NCBI GenBank assembly: GCA_964533495.1
Contig: CAZHJU010000026.1
Span: forward strand, 1-47,419
Direction of reading: 5' to 3'
Length of the DNA stretch: 47,419 bases
Source of the DNA: Ga0077527 sp964533495
GTDB taxonomy: Bacteria; Pseudomonadota; Gammaproteobacteria; Burkholderiales; SG8-41
This document shows, one piece after another, positions 1-8,215 of the stretch (its first letter is position 1; each line of letters opens with the position of its first letter). Under the pieces are notes generated by a model, which saw only the letters and a program-made list of their open reading frames with translations, had not been told where the DNA came from and did no database searches. Both the position numbers and the translations under genes were made by a program.

Positions 1-15
1 CCACTGTGTGCCAGA

Positions 16-675
16 TTACGACTCACAGTACAAGTCCATAACACGCTCTAGGCCTTCCGCAAAGGCAGTCAGGTACTCATCTAGGGCGCCGCGCGCAAAG
101 CCTTTGTCCGCCTTAAATCCCTCTATTACCCTCTTGGCTAAGAAAGATGTTCCGAGAAGCGGGGCGTTTGCGTCGGATATGAACGCTGGGGGCTTTCCTA
201 GCGCTGGCTTTACATATATCGGCTTATCAAAGACCCATCGTAAGAGTTTCTCGAAATTCTCTGCGTATCGATTAGATTCACTCAAGTCTATATAGATTCG
301 AGACTTGTAATAGGTAGGTAGGAATGGTTTTCCGTCCGCATCACGTTCTGCAATAACTGCCACAAATTTTTCTTGAGAGGCTTTTGCATAAACTTCAGGA
401 GAAATGATTTGGGCTTCAGTGCCAACGCCGCCCGCGCGTTTGTCTGTTTTTGTTGCGTATCCCCGATCACAGACGAGAGCGACCTTGGAAATCGAGGGAT
501 CAGTCACCATTTGTTCCATGAATGCGACTGAATCATGTCCCTCACGCAGAGCCCACTTGTCTAGGATTACATCGACCCCGCTTTGCGCGAGTTCCGTGGC
601 GAGATCCAAGACCCACTGCTCGTGTTCTGGTGTGGACCAGCTGTAAGAGATAAAAAGACGCGGTGCTGTACTCAT
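16..675 (-). CDS. SEFIR-domain protein
   Basis: The 219-residue product starts with a SEFIR (TIR-like) fold: FISYSW near residues 8-13, then a DVILDKW strand and a REGHD segment around residues 33-48. In bacteria this family is a signalling or protein-interaction module, sometimes tied to anti-phage or stress responses. The C-terminal third matches nothing I recognise. The frame stays open upstream to 768, but the extra 31 residues are low-complexity; I chose the Met directly before the domain (MSTAP), with MPSM three residues earlier as an alternative. Neither has a clear Shine-Dalgarno. Base composition is visibly lower in GC than in the genes beyond 1318, and the gene points off the left edge, so partners may lie outside the window. 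The fold call is good; the function is unknown. Confidence 0.8.
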   Translation of the reverse strand: MSTAPRLFISYSWSTPEHEQWVLDLATELAQSGVDVILDKWALREGHDSVAFMEQMVTDPSISKVALVCDRGYATKTDKRAGGVGTEAQIISPEVYAKASQEKFVAVIAERDADGKPFLPTYYKSRIYIDLSESNRYAENFEKLLRWVFDKPIYVKPALGKPPAFISDANAPLLGTSFLAKRVIEGFKADKGFARGALDEYLTAFAEGLERVMDLYCES

Positions 676-809
676 TGAGGGCATTTCTGAGGCATAACGA
701 GATGTTGAGTGGCGCCCGAGAACGCGCGGCGCTGACGCGTGTCCGCTCGAGCTAAAGTTAACCATCAATTAGCAGTCGATGCGAGAGGGCTTGAAAGCAA
801 TTGACAGTG

Positions 810-1040
810 CTATCGTTTGGCACGTACACGCTTTCCCTGGCTCTCCATCAACTCGGAAAATCGTCTCCAAGAAAATCGATGCTTTTTCACAGATTTTTTT
901 ACCGGCCGCCATTCGATATTGCCTCTGCTGATTAGTAGCGTTCCAAGTTTGCTGCCACTATAGTGAATAGCGACTTCGACGTCTTTGTGTGCTACTTCCA
1001 CTTCAGCGGTATTGAGTTTCAGTTTTATTTGATGTGCCAT
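810..1040 (-). CDS. Small conserved hypothetical protein, 76 aa
   Basis: A 76-residue basic protein. The N-terminal half looks like beta strands (KLKLNTAEVEV, LGTLLISRG), followed by WRPVKKSVKKHRFSW and a charged tail ending RAKR. I recall similar small proteins annotated as hypothetical; no function is assigned to them. It lies 134 bases upstream of the SEFIR gene on the same strand and shares its lower GC content, so the two could be transcribed together. The sequence before the start (rc of 1041-1060) gives GGGGGATC before ATG, an acceptable ribosome-binding site. It has no signal peptide, Cys pair or recognisable DNA-binding motif. Confidence 0.65.
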   Translation of the reverse strand: MAHQIKLKLNTAEVEVAHKDVEVAIHYSGSKLGTLLISRGNIEWRPVKKSVKKHRFSWRRFSELMESQGKRVRAKR

Positions 1041-1266
1041 GATCCATCCCCCGCTTTGCTTTGATGACTAACTACAATTGATTAACATTTTAGTTGTCAA
1101 ATTCAGGCGGCTTTTTTAATTGATGTTTTGCGCCGATCCGGCACTCATCATAGGCCGTGATTTTGCGCGACGTAAAGAATCGATGGACCGACGGATTTGT
1201 TCGGGTTTCCCCCCGGGCCATGTACGCGGACAGTTTTAATCGAAGAGGTATTAATATATTAATAAA

Positions 1267-1279
1267 AATCAAATACTTA
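1267..1279 (+). promoter_or_regulatory. IHF-like AT-rich site, copy A
   Basis: AATCAAATACTTA matches the integration host factor consensus WATCAANNNNTTR exactly and has an A/T tract upstream (1249-1266). It lies 38 bases before the MOSC start. It is one of five exact copies of the same element in this window. Confidence 0.5.
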
Positions 1280-1317
1280 TTGACACTCTGCATCACTGCT
1301 AATCAGCCTTTCAGCCT

Positions 1318-1836
1318 ATGCCCAAACTGAACCCCGAAAGCCCGCTCCGCGCGCTGATGGAAACTTTCCCACGCGCGGGCAAGCTCGAATGGATCGGCCT
1401 GCGTCCCGCGCGCCGCATGCCGCTGCAATCCTTCAATCACGTCGAGGTGATCGCCGACCACGGCCTCGCCGGCGACCATAAGGCGAGCCGTGCAGGCGGC
1501 AAGCGCCAGGTCACGCTGATCCAGCGCGAACATCTCGACGCGGTCGCGAAGCTGCTCGGGCGCGACGTGGTCGATCCGGCGCTCGTGCGGCGCAATCTGG
1601 CGGTGTCGGGCATCAACCTGCTGGCGCTGCACGACGAGCGTTTCCGCATCGGCGGCGTGCTGTTCGAGGGCACGGGGCTGTGCGAGCCGTGTTCACGGAT
1701 GGAGGAGGTGCTCGGTGCTGGCGGCTACAACGCGATGCGCGGGCACGGCGGGATTATCGCGCGGGTGCTGGAGGGCGGAGTGATTGCCGTGGGGGATGGG
1801 GTGGAGTACGAAAAAATCCCGCTTGAGCGGGAGTAA
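1318..1836 (+). CDS. MOSC domain-containing protein
   Basis: 172 residues forming a single MOSC domain, the C-terminal sulfur-carrier module of Moco sulfurases and of the YiiM/YuaD family. The marker motif GLCEPCSRME carries Cys122 and Cys125; Cys122 is at the place of the conserved MOSC cysteine. GLAGDHKA (residues 49-56) is the other family signature. Single-domain MOSC proteins are thought to handle activated sulfur or to reduce N-hydroxylated compounds with the molybdenum cofactor, but the substrate cannot be read from the sequence. No strong Shine-Dalgarno precedes the ATG. The gene is monocistronic and sits at the boundary between the AT-rich left end and the GC-rich chromosome. Confidence 0.85.
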   Translation: MPKLNPESPLRALMETFPRAGKLEWIGLRPARRMPLQSFNHVEVIADHGLAGDHKASRAGGKRQVTLIQREHLDAVAKLLGRDVVDPALVRRNLAVSGINLLALHDERFRIGGVLFEGTGLCEPCSRMEEVLGAGGYNAMRGHGGIIARVLEGGVIAVGDGVEYEKIPLERE

Positions 1837-1856
1837 TTAAGCAGAGTGGTGGTTGC

Positions 1857-1918
1857 CCCTCACCCTGACCCTGTTTCACTTCAAGTGTGCCCTTGTCTCC
1901 CCGCAAGCGGGGAGAGGG
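1857..1918. repeat. CCCTCACCC...GAGAGGG intergenic repeat, copy 1
   Basis: The stretch begins CCCTCACCCTGACCC and ends in a perfect hairpin, CTCCCCGC-AA-GCGGGGAG (1897-1914), followed by AGGG. It lies between the convergent MOSC gene and the small periplasmic gene and could end both transcripts. A related inverted copy lies at 24921-24960. Confidence 0.5.
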
Positions 1919-1931
1919 TATTTATCGGCGA

Positions 1932-2183
1932 TTACTTGATGTTGAGGATTTTCATCGCCTTGGCCAGCGTGTCCACCGAGTCCTGGTGTTTGCCGGCCTT
2001 GTGCAGGGTTTCGCCCTCGGCGCGGTATTTCTTCACTTCGGTCATTTGTGCGGCGGTGAGTTTCGGATTTTTCGCCATTGCCTCGTCGATTTTCTTCATG
2101 TCTGCCGGACAGTGAAAGGCCAGTGCGTTGCCGCTGGCGAGCAGGACGGTGGCGGCAAAAACGGATGCCATCAGTGTTTTCAT
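1932..2183 (-). CDS. Small exported protein, 83 aa
   Basis: Residues 1-22 are a Sec signal peptide (MKTLMASVFAATVLLASG then NALA before FHCP), so the mature protein of about 60 residues is periplasmic. The mature part is highly charged and helical, rich in Lys, Ala and Met (DMKKIDEAMAKN, AQMTEVKKYRAEGE, DTLAKAMKIL), with one Cys just after the cleavage site. A helical-hairpin fold is likely. I know similar small periplasmic proteins in betaproteobacteria annotated only as hypothetical. The start at 2183 is chosen because AGGAG precedes it at the right distance; the open frame continuing to 2435 lacks a signal peptide at its start. No neighbour on the same strand is close enough to form an operon. 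Confidence 0.75.
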   Translation of the reverse strand: MKTLMASVFAATVLLASGNALAFHCPADMKKIDEAMAKNPKLTAAQMTEVKKYRAEGETLHKAGKHQDSVDTLAKAMKILNIK

Positions 2184-2465
2184 TCCGGTTCTCCTCGGGT
2201 TGGGGCGGACGATCTTTCGTCTTGCAGCCATAGTGTGGCACGAAAACCGGCTGCCGGTTGCGGGTGGAATTTTCCCTCCATGAACGGCCTTCCGCAAATG
2301 CCGCGGGAAACCCGGCTGTTCCCGCTGTCGCCCGATGCCATCATGGGCTGTCGCACCCGGCGCTGCCGCCCGGGAAACACGGCCTGCGCATGATTCCGCT
2401 GTGCGAGGCTGTGCTAGCCGGTCGGCATCGGGCACGCGGGATTTTCCCGCCGGTCTTGCCGCCGC

Positions 2466-3440
2466 TCAACTGGGCTCCACGCCGGCGTCCTTGATGACCT
2501 TGCGCCACTTCTCGAAATCTTCGCGCAGGAATTTCTCGCAGTCGGCGGCGCTGCCGCCGACCGGCTCGGCCGCATCTGCCGCGAGACGCTTGCGCACGTC
2601 GGCCATGGTCAAAGCCTGCTGCAGCACGCCGTTCAGCCGGTTGATCACTTCGGGGGGCATGCCCGCGGGACCGAACATGCCCCACCATTGGTTCGATTCG
2701 AATCCCGGCAGCGTTTCGGCGATGCTCGGCAGATCGGGCGCGATCGACGCGCGTTTGAGGCTGGTCACCGCCAGCGCCCGCAGGCGCCTGCTCTGGACTT
2801 GCGTGGAAACCGTGGGATAGGCCGAGAACAGCAGGGAGACGTTGCCCGCCATGGTGTCGGTCACCGCCGGGGGGCCGCCCCTGTAGGGGACGTGCATCAT
2901 CTTGACGCCGGCGCGCTGGTTGAACAGTTCGCCGGTGAGATGGCTCAGCGTTCCGGCGCCGTTCGACGCGTAGTTGAACACGCCAGGGCGCTGCCGGGCC
3001 AGCGTGATGAGCTCGCGGACATTTTTCGCCGGCACCGACGGGTGGATGACCAGGACGTTCGGCGCGGAGCTGATGATCATGACCGGGGAGAAGCTCCGCA
3101 GGGGATCGTATGGCGCCTTCTTCATCAGGCTGGGGCCGATGACCAGCGCGCTCGAGGAGGTGACGAGCAGGGTGTATCCGTCGGGCGCGGCTTTGGCGGC
3201 GAGATCGGAGCCCAGCGTGCCGCCGGCGCCCGTGCGGTTGTCCACCAGGGTCTGCTGTCCCAGCGCGGCGCTGATTTTGTCGCCCATCGTCCTGGCCATC
3301 AGGTCGGTGCCGCCTGCTGCCGGGAACGGGACGATGATGCGGATGGGTTTTGCCGGATAGCCCTGGGCGGCGGCAGCGGCCGAGCCAAAGAGAACGAATC
3401 CGACGACAAGCATTCTGAAACCGTTCGGGATCATTGTCAT
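2466..3440 (-). CDS. Bug-family (TctC-like) periplasmic solute-binding protein
   Basis: A 324-residue binding protein of the Bordetella uptake gene/TctC family. It has a Sec signal (MTMIPNGFRMLVVGFVLFGS, cleavage near AAAAQG), then the family signatures YPAKPIRIIVPFPAAGG, DNRTGAGG, APDGYTL and HVPYRGG. It should bind a carboxylate in the periplasm. There are no TctA/TctB membrane genes here, so it is an orphan, as is common in Burkholderiales, and may act with a transporter elsewhere or as a sensor. GGAGGAG directly upstream fixes the start. It is the last gene of the minus-strand cluster reaching back to 7374, which suggests that its ligand feeds or signals that pathway. Confidence 0.92.
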   Translation of the reverse strand: MTMIPNGFRMLVVGFVLFGSAAAAAQGYPAKPIRIIVPFPAAGGTDLMARTMGDKISAALGQQTLVDNRTGAGGTLGSDLAAKAAPDGYTLLVTSSSALVIGPSLMKKAPYDPLRSFSPVMIISSAPNVLVIHPSVPAKNVRELITLARQRPGVFNYASNGAGTLSHLTGELFNQRAGVKMMHVPYRGGPPAVTDTMAGNVSLLFSAYPTVSTQVQSRRLRALAVTSLKRASIAPDLPSIAETLPGFESNQWWGMFGPAGMPPEVINRLNGVLQQALTMADVRKRLAADAAEPVGGSAADCEKFLREDFEKWRKVIKDAGVEPS

Positions 3441-3499
3441 TTCTCCTCCATTGAACCGTCGTGAAGACGTGTGGTTTTGGCCGATTTTTCGGTTGACTG

Positions 3500-4672
3500 T
3501 CAGCGGCGTTGTGAAAGTTTCCGGATGAGCTTTTCGTCCACCGTGAGACCCAGGCCCGGCGCGGCCGGCATGACGAAACGGCCGTCCTTGTCCTGCGTGA
3601 CGCCGCCTTCCTTGACGGGCCTGTCTTCGATGCGCAACTGATAGTCCATGCCGGGATCGCAGCCGACGATGCGCACCGCGGCGTGCAGGTGGCCGGTCGC
3701 GGTATCGAGCAGGTGGCTGCCCTGGGTCCAGTCGATGCGCACAGGCAGTCCGGCCGCCTCCGCGATGCGCATCATCTGCAGCGACTTCCAGAAGCCGCCG
3801 CATTTGCCGAGCTTCAGGCTGACCATGTCCGCGTAGCGTCCCGAGGCGATGCGAACCATCGTGGAAAGGTTCTGGATCGCCTCGTCGGCGACGATCCTGT
3901 GCGGCGCGGCCTGCGTGATCGACGCCAGTCCGTTGAGATCGTGGCCCCACACCGGCTGTTCGATGGCGAGGTTACCGACGCCGCGGAACCGCCGGTCCAG
4001 CAGGTTGATCGTGTCCTTGGCGGTGCCCCACATCTGGTTGGGGTCGGCGATCACGGGGCAGGACTTCGGCACCGCGTCGAGTATGGCTTCGAGCCGGTCG
4101 GCGTCGGCGTCCAGCGATTCGAGATGGCCGGTCATCTTGGGCTCGAACGCGGTGTAGCCGCGCCTGAGCAGCGCGCGCGCATGGTCGGCCATGCGCTTCG
4201 GATCCGAGCGCGGGGTCGTCGCGAGCTTGCCGAAGCGGGTCTGGTGCGCGCCGCCGAGCAGGTTGTAGACCGGCTGTCCCGAGGCCTTGCCCATGATGTC
4301 GTAGAGGGCGATGTCGATGGCGCTGCGCGCGCCGTTGTTGCCCTGCAGGAACAGGTTGTCGAGCGCTTCGTGGATGGCGCCGATCGCGAACGGGTCGCGG
4401 CCCTGGATCAGGCGCCCGAACAGCTCCACGGTGGCGAGGATGCCGGCCTGCGTCTCGCTGGTGACGGGGTGGGCGCAGGCCTCGCCCCAGCCGGTGATGC
4501 CTTCGTCGGTGGTGATCTTGACGAAGACGTTCTCCTTGTATTCGATGTTCGCGAACCAGGTTTCCCGGGCGTGGACCATCGTTCCCTTTTTCTTGTTCGA
4601 GCCGAACAGCGCGTGGTACTCGCCGCTCGGCTTGAACCAGACCGGAATCGCCTCGACCCTGCTGATCTTCAT
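3500..4672 (-). CDS. Mandelate racemase/muconate lactonizing enzyme family protein
   Basis: A 390-residue enolase-superfamily enzyme with the N-terminal capping domain (about 1-130) and C-terminal barrel. The metal ligands are Asp210 (IADPN), Glu238 (AIEQP) and Asp263 (VADEA); general-base candidates are Lys179 (FEPKM) and Lys287 (SLKLGKCGG). In the usual KxK motif the first Lys is Glu177 here. The pattern is MLE-like rather than classical mandelate racemase, and the reaction (cycloisomerisation, racemisation or sugar-acid dehydration) cannot be decided from sequence. The enzyme is cytoplasmic. It lies 21 bases downstream of the carboxyltransferase gene and 59 bases upstream of the Bug gene, so probable co-transcription places it in a carboxylic-acid catabolic pathway. 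Confidence 0.9.
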   Translation of the reverse strand: MKISRVEAIPVWFKPSGEYHALFGSNKKKGTMVHARETWFANIEYKENVFVKITTDEGITGWGEACAHPVTSETQAGILATVELFGRLIQGRDPFAIGAIHEALDNLFLQGNNGARSAIDIALYDIMGKASGQPVYNLLGGAHQTRFGKLATTPRSDPKRMADHARALLRRGYTAFEPKMTGHLESLDADADRLEAILDAVPKSCPVIADPNQMWGTAKDTINLLDRRFRGVGNLAIEQPVWGHDLNGLASITQAAPHRIVADEAIQNLSTMVRIASGRYADMVSLKLGKCGGFWKSLQMMRIAEAAGLPVRIDWTQGSHLLDTATGHLHAAVRIVGCDPGMDYQLRIEDRPVKEGGVTQDKDGRFVMPAAPGLGLTVDEKLIRKLSQRR

Positions 4673-4693
4673 CTCAGGCTCCGTCCGTCGTCG

Positions 4694-6223
4694 TCAGTAG
4701 CTGGTCGGCCAGTTGGCGAGCCTGTGCTGGCCGATGCCGCCCGACAGGCGCAGGGTATGCACGTCGAGCGCCTCCTTCAGGTATTCGCGCGTGTCGCGGG
4801 GATCGAGCACTTCCTTGACGCCGTAGACCGCCGCCAGATCGTAGGCGCTTCCGTTGCGCGCCATTTTCCCGAGCAGGTCGTTGAAGCGCTCCGGGTCGTC
4901 CTCTTCCTTGATGCCGTGCACCACGGACACGGCGGTGCGCGGGTTCATGAAGCTCACTTCCGCGGTCCACCACGCCGCGATCTCGTCGGCCGTGCCGGCG
5001 CCGCCCATGTTGATGAAGCCGCGGCCGTAGCTTTTGCGCAGGATGATGCTGATGCGCGGCACGGTGACCTGCAGCAGGGCGTTCATCCAGTTGATGACCT
5101 TGCCGATGACGCCCTTTTTCTCGGAGTCGGGCCCGATCAGGAAGCCGGGCTGGTCGTGCAGGAATATCAGCGGAATGTTGAACGAGTCGCACAGCACGAT
5201 GAAATCCGTCGCCTTGCTGCAGGCTTCGGCGTCCATGGAACCGCCCTTGAACAGTGGATTGTTGGCGACGATGCCGACGGTGCGGCCGTCGAGCCGGGCA
5301 AGCCCCGTGGTGATGCTGCGCCCGAAGCGGTCCTTTACCTCGAAGAAGCTGCCCTTGTCCACGAAGGCGGTGATGACCTTGCGCACGTCGTAGACCTGCG
5401 CGGGCGATTCCGGAATGAGTTCGAGAATGCCCCTGGCCGCGTCGTCGGAGCCGGGCGGCACTTCGGCGACCGGCGGCGCTTCGCGGTTGTTGGTGGGCAG
5501 ATAGGACAGGAACCGCTTGATGGTGTCGATGACCTGCTCGTCGGTGTCCACCACCTTGTCGGCGAAGCCGGAGTGCTCGGCCAGCACCTGCCAGCCGCCG
5601 AGTTCCTCCGGCGTGACCTGGCGTCCGAGCGCCATCGAAACCACGCCCGGGCTTGCCACGGCCATGACGGAGTTCTTGCGCATGACGCAGAAGTCCGCGC
5701 AGCAGGCATGCCAGGCGGAGGATCCGAACGCGTTGCCCATGATGGCCGCGACCCACGGCGCCTCGCGTATGCGCAGGAAGCGCGGTCCCTCGAAGTTCAT
5801 GCCCATGCCTTCGCCCATGATGTCGGGCATGCGCACGCCGGTGGATTCGCCGAGGAACACGACCGGGAAGCCGCGCTTGCCGCCGATTTCCTTGACGTGC
5901 GCCATCTTGCGGTTGTTGGTGTAGCTGGACGACGAGCCCTTGACGGTGAAGTCGTAGCCGACCACGCCGACGCGCCTTCCGGCGATCCTGCCGAAGCCGG
6001 TCACCTTGCCGTCGCAGGGAGTGGATTCGCGCATTTCCGGCAGATACGAGACGCCGAAGAGGCCCGATTCGCGGAAGCTGCCGGGATCGAGCAGCCGGTC
6101 GATGCGTTCGCGGACATGGAGAATCCCGGACTGCTTGCGCTTGCCCAGTTTCTCCGGCCCGCCCATCGCCATCGCGCGCTCCGCGCGGGCGGCGTATTCC
6201 TGGATATGTCGCTCGAATTTCAT
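4694..6223 (-). CDS. Acyl-CoA carboxylase carboxyltransferase subunit
   Basis: 509 residues with the two crotonase-like halves of biotin-dependent carboxyltransferases (propionyl-/methylcrotonyl-CoA carboxylase beta, or the alpha subunit of methylmalonyl-CoA decarboxylase). Family marks: SGILHVRERIDRLLDPGSF near 31-49, DGKVTGFGRI, a G-rich SPGVVSMALGRQVTPEELGG segment and INMGGAGTADEIAAWWTAE in the C half. Such subunits move CO2 between carboxybiotin and an acyl-CoA. No biotin carboxylase or biotin carrier gene is present nearby, so the partner is elsewhere or the enzyme works alone. Start at 6223 is preceded by AAGGGAACAGG; the frame is open upstream only because of codon bias. Eleven bases separate it from the citrate-synthase-like gene. 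Confidence 0.9.
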   Translation of the reverse strand: MKFERHIQEYAARAERAMAMGGPEKLGKRKQSGILHVRERIDRLLDPGSFRESGLFGVSYLPEMRESTPCDGKVTGFGRIAGRRVGVVGYDFTVKGSSSSYTNNRKMAHVKEIGGKRGFPVVFLGESTGVRMPDIMGEGMGMNFEGPRFLRIREAPWVAAIMGNAFGSSAWHACCADFCVMRKNSVMAVASPGVVSMALGRQVTPEELGGWQVLAEHSGFADKVVDTDEQVIDTIKRFLSYLPTNNREAPPVAEVPPGSDDAARGILELIPESPAQVYDVRKVITAFVDKGSFFEVKDRFGRSITTGLARLDGRTVGIVANNPLFKGGSMDAEACSKATDFIVLCDSFNIPLIFLHDQPGFLIGPDSEKKGVIGKVINWMNALLQVTVPRISIILRKSYGRGFINMGGAGTADEIAAWWTAEVSFMNPRTAVSVVHGIKEEDDPERFNDLLGKMARNGSAYDLAAVYGVKEVLDPRDTREYLKEALDVHTLRLSGGIGQHRLANWPTSY

Positions 6224-6234
6224 CCTGTTCCCTT

Positions 6235-7374
6235 TCAGGCGTCCCGGGCCGCGGCTTTGCGGTCGGGCAGGGGGACGAACGGCCGCGGCGCCGGCCCCGT
6301 GTAGCGCGAGCTCGGATGGATGATCCGGTTGTTCGCGCGCTGCTCGGCGATGTGGGCGACGAGTCCGCACACGCGCGCGAGCAGGAACATCGGCGGAAAC
6401 AGCGCGACCGGCAGGCCGCAGTCCTTGTAGATCAGCGCGGTGTAGTAGTCGAGGTTGGCGAACATGCCGCGCTCGCGCAGCAGGGTGCTTTCGACCCGCT
6501 CGGCGACGTCGTAGAGCTTGCCGCCGCTCCCGGCCGCCAGCTTTTTCGCCCATTCGCGGTTGATCGCGTTGCGTGGATCGGATTTGGAGTAGGCGCGCTG
6601 CCCGAATCCCGGGATGCGCTTTTTCTGGGCCAGCATTTCCAGCGCCGTCTTTTCGGCGGCGTCGGGCGACTCGAATTTCTCCAGGAAACGCAGCACCGCG
6701 GCGTTGGCGCTGCCGTGCAGCGCGCCGCGCAGCGTGCCGATGGCGGCGACGAAGGCCGAGTGCGCGTCCGTCAGCGTCGAGGCGGCCACGCGGGCGGCGA
6801 AGGTCGAGGCGTTGAAGTCGTGCTCGGCGTAGACGATCAGGTTGGTTTCCATCGCCCGGCGCGTCGGTTCCGATGGAGACTGCCCGTGCAGCAGGTGCAG
6901 GATGTGCGCCGCGAGGCCGGACTCGCCGGTATCGGTGTCGATGCGCTTGCCCGAGGCGTGAAAGTGGTGCCAGTAGAACAGCATCGAGGGCAGGCAGGCG
7001 GAAAGCCGGACGCCGACGGCGGCGAGGTCGTTGTCCTTGGTCTCGGGTTCGAGGTTGCCGAGCAGGGAACATCCGGTCCGCAGCACGTCCATCGGATGGC
7101 AGTCCCGGGGCACGCGTTCGAGCATTTCCGCGACCGCCGCCGGCAGCGCCCTGGCCTGCTGCAGCTTTTCCCGCTGGGCGGCAAGCTGCCGCTCGTCCGG
7201 CAGTTCTCCGGCGGTCACGAGATGGAACACTTCTTCGTAACCGGCATGCGCCGCCAGTTCCTCGATGGCGTAGCCGCGGTAGTAGAGGCGGTCGGTCTGT
7301 TTGTCGGCGAGACAAATCGCGGTCTCGTCGACGACGACGCCGTCCAGGCCGCGCGGGACGGATAGGGTGGTCAT
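6235..7374 (-). CDS. Citrate synthase/2-methylcitrate synthase-like enzyme with His-to-Gln change
   Basis: A 379-residue citrate synthase family protein, the size of bacterial 2-methylcitrate synthases. Visible active-site positions: His185 (AEHDFNASTF, oxaloacetate-binding His), His220 (GALHGSANA, catalytic His264 in E. coli GltA) and Asp309 (NLDYY, catalytic Asp362). The usual GFGHRVY motif (His305 of GltA) reads GFGQRAY here, so that His is Gln259 (codon CAG). The family condenses acetyl- or propionyl-CoA with a 2-oxo acid; this change may alter the acceptor or favour cleavage. It is the first gene of the minus-strand cluster and divergent from the Crp/Fnr gene. I do not assign prpC because of the altered site and unusual neighbours. 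Confidence 0.88.
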   Translation of the reverse strand: MTTLSVPRGLDGVVVDETAICLADKQTDRLYYRGYAIEELAAHAGYEEVFHLVTAGELPDERQLAAQREKLQQARALPAAVAEMLERVPRDCHPMDVLRTGCSLLGNLEPETKDNDLAAVGVRLSACLPSMLFYWHHFHASGKRIDTDTGESGLAAHILHLLHGQSPSEPTRRAMETNLIVYAEHDFNASTFAARVAASTLTDAHSAFVAAIGTLRGALHGSANAAVLRFLEKFESPDAAEKTALEMLAQKKRIPGFGQRAYSKSDPRNAINREWAKKLAAGSGGKLYDVAERVESTLLRERGMFANLDYYTALIYKDCGLPVALFPPMFLLARVCGLVAHIAEQRANNRIIHPSSRYTGPAPRPFVPLPDRKAAARDA

Positions 7375-7466
7375 GGTGCGCTGTGCTCCTCGGTGGCGGG
7401 CCCGGCGGTACCGGACCCGATGCCCGGATTTTTGTCGTCGCCACCGGCGGAGTCTGTCGCCTGGAT

Positions 7467-7472
7467 TACAAT
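7467..7472 (+). promoter_or_regulatory. Possible -10 box (TACAAT) for the Crp/Fnr gene
   Basis: TACAAT lies 59 bases before the regulator start, in the 157-base divergent interval. No good -35 hexamer is visible at 16-18 bases, which fits an activator-dependent or weak promoter. Low confidence. Confidence 0.3.
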
Positions 7473-7531
7473 CGACTCAAAGGGATTCCCCGGTTGCCGG
7501 GCGGCCCGTCGACGGTTGGAGGGGAAGAAAT

Positions 7532-8203
7532 ATGGTGGCCACGACCGATTTCCTTGGCAGGCTCGACGAAACAACGCGGGCGGCGCTGATGGCGCAGGCG
7601 ACGCGGTATCGACTGGGCAAGGGCGCTTTTGTGTATTGCGTCAGCGATCCGGGGGATACCGTCCATTTTCTGCTCTCCGGCCGCACCAAGACGTGCAAGT
7701 TCACGCCTGACGGGCGTGAAATCATCCTGTGGTTCGGATTTCCTGGTGAGGTTTTCGGTCTGCTCGAATCGCCGCAGCGCAAGGGGCGCATGGTCAGCGT
7801 CGAAACCTGTGAACCCTGCGAGATCGCCAGGATGTCGAGCGGCAGTTTCCGGAGTTTCCTCGGCTCGCGGCCGGAGGTATCCCAGTTGCTGGTGCAGATC
7901 GTGGCGTTCCGGCTGGGCATGCTGGCGAACCGGCTCGTCTATTTCGCGGCCGATGACGCCGAGACGCGCATCGCGAAACTGTTGGTCAATCTTGCGGCCC
8001 GCTACCCCGGTTCCGGAAAAAGCCCGGAGCCGTCCATCGGGCTGACCCACCAGGAAATCGCCGATCTGACCGGCGTCCAGCGCCAGACGGCCACGCGCAT
8101 TCTGGGCCGCATGGCGAAATGCGGCGCGTTATCGATGCGCTACCGCCGGATCAGCATCCGGAACCACGATCTTCTGTCGCGCTTCACGGCCGGTCCTCGC
8201 TGA
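7532..8203 (+). CDS. Crp/Fnr-family transcriptional regulator
   Basis: 223 residues: an N-terminal cyclic-nucleotide-binding-like beta roll (about 15-125, with GDTVHFLLSGRTK and FGFPGEVFG), a dimerisation helix, and a C-terminal winged helix with the recognition segment LTHQEIADLTGVQRQTATRIL (about 169-189). The N-terminal Cys cluster of oxygen-sensing FNR is absent; the only Cys pair is CEPC in the beta roll, so oxygen sensing through an FNR-type cluster is unlikely. GGAGGGG precedes the start. It is transcribed divergently from the citrate-synthase-like gene and convergently with the molybdoenzyme gene (12-base gap). The minus-strand catabolic cluster is the likeliest target, an inference from position. 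Confidence 0.88.
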   Translation: MVATTDFLGRLDETTRAALMAQATRYRLGKGAFVYCVSDPGDTVHFLLSGRTKTCKFTPDGREIILWFGFPGEVFGLLESPQRKGRMVSVETCEPCEIARMSSGSFRSFLGSRPEVSQLLVQIVAFRLGMLANRLVYFAADDAETRIAKLLVNLAARYPGSGKSPEPSIGLTHQEIADLTGVQRQTATRILGRMAKCGALSMRYRRISIRNHDLLSRFTAGPR

Positions 8204-8215
8204 CAGGCCGTTCGT

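Noticed and set aside
1090..1296. 68-codon frame on the minus strand
   Set aside because: No ribosome-binding site or similarity, and it runs through IHF-like copy A; its codon use resembles non-coding AT-rich DNA.
3683..6304. 873-codon open frame on the plus strand
   Set aside because: Antisense to the enolase-superfamily and carboxyltransferase genes; no recognisable motif and a composition typical of shadow frames.
6235..7374. Naming the citrate-synthase-like gene prpC
   Set aside because: No prpB/prpD-like genes are adjacent and one active-site His is replaced, so the methylcitrate cycle is not supported.
7532..8203. Oxygen-sensing FNR identity for the Crp/Fnr protein
   Set aside because: The N-terminal Cys cluster needed for the iron-sulfur sensor is missing; only a CEPC pair in the beta roll is present.
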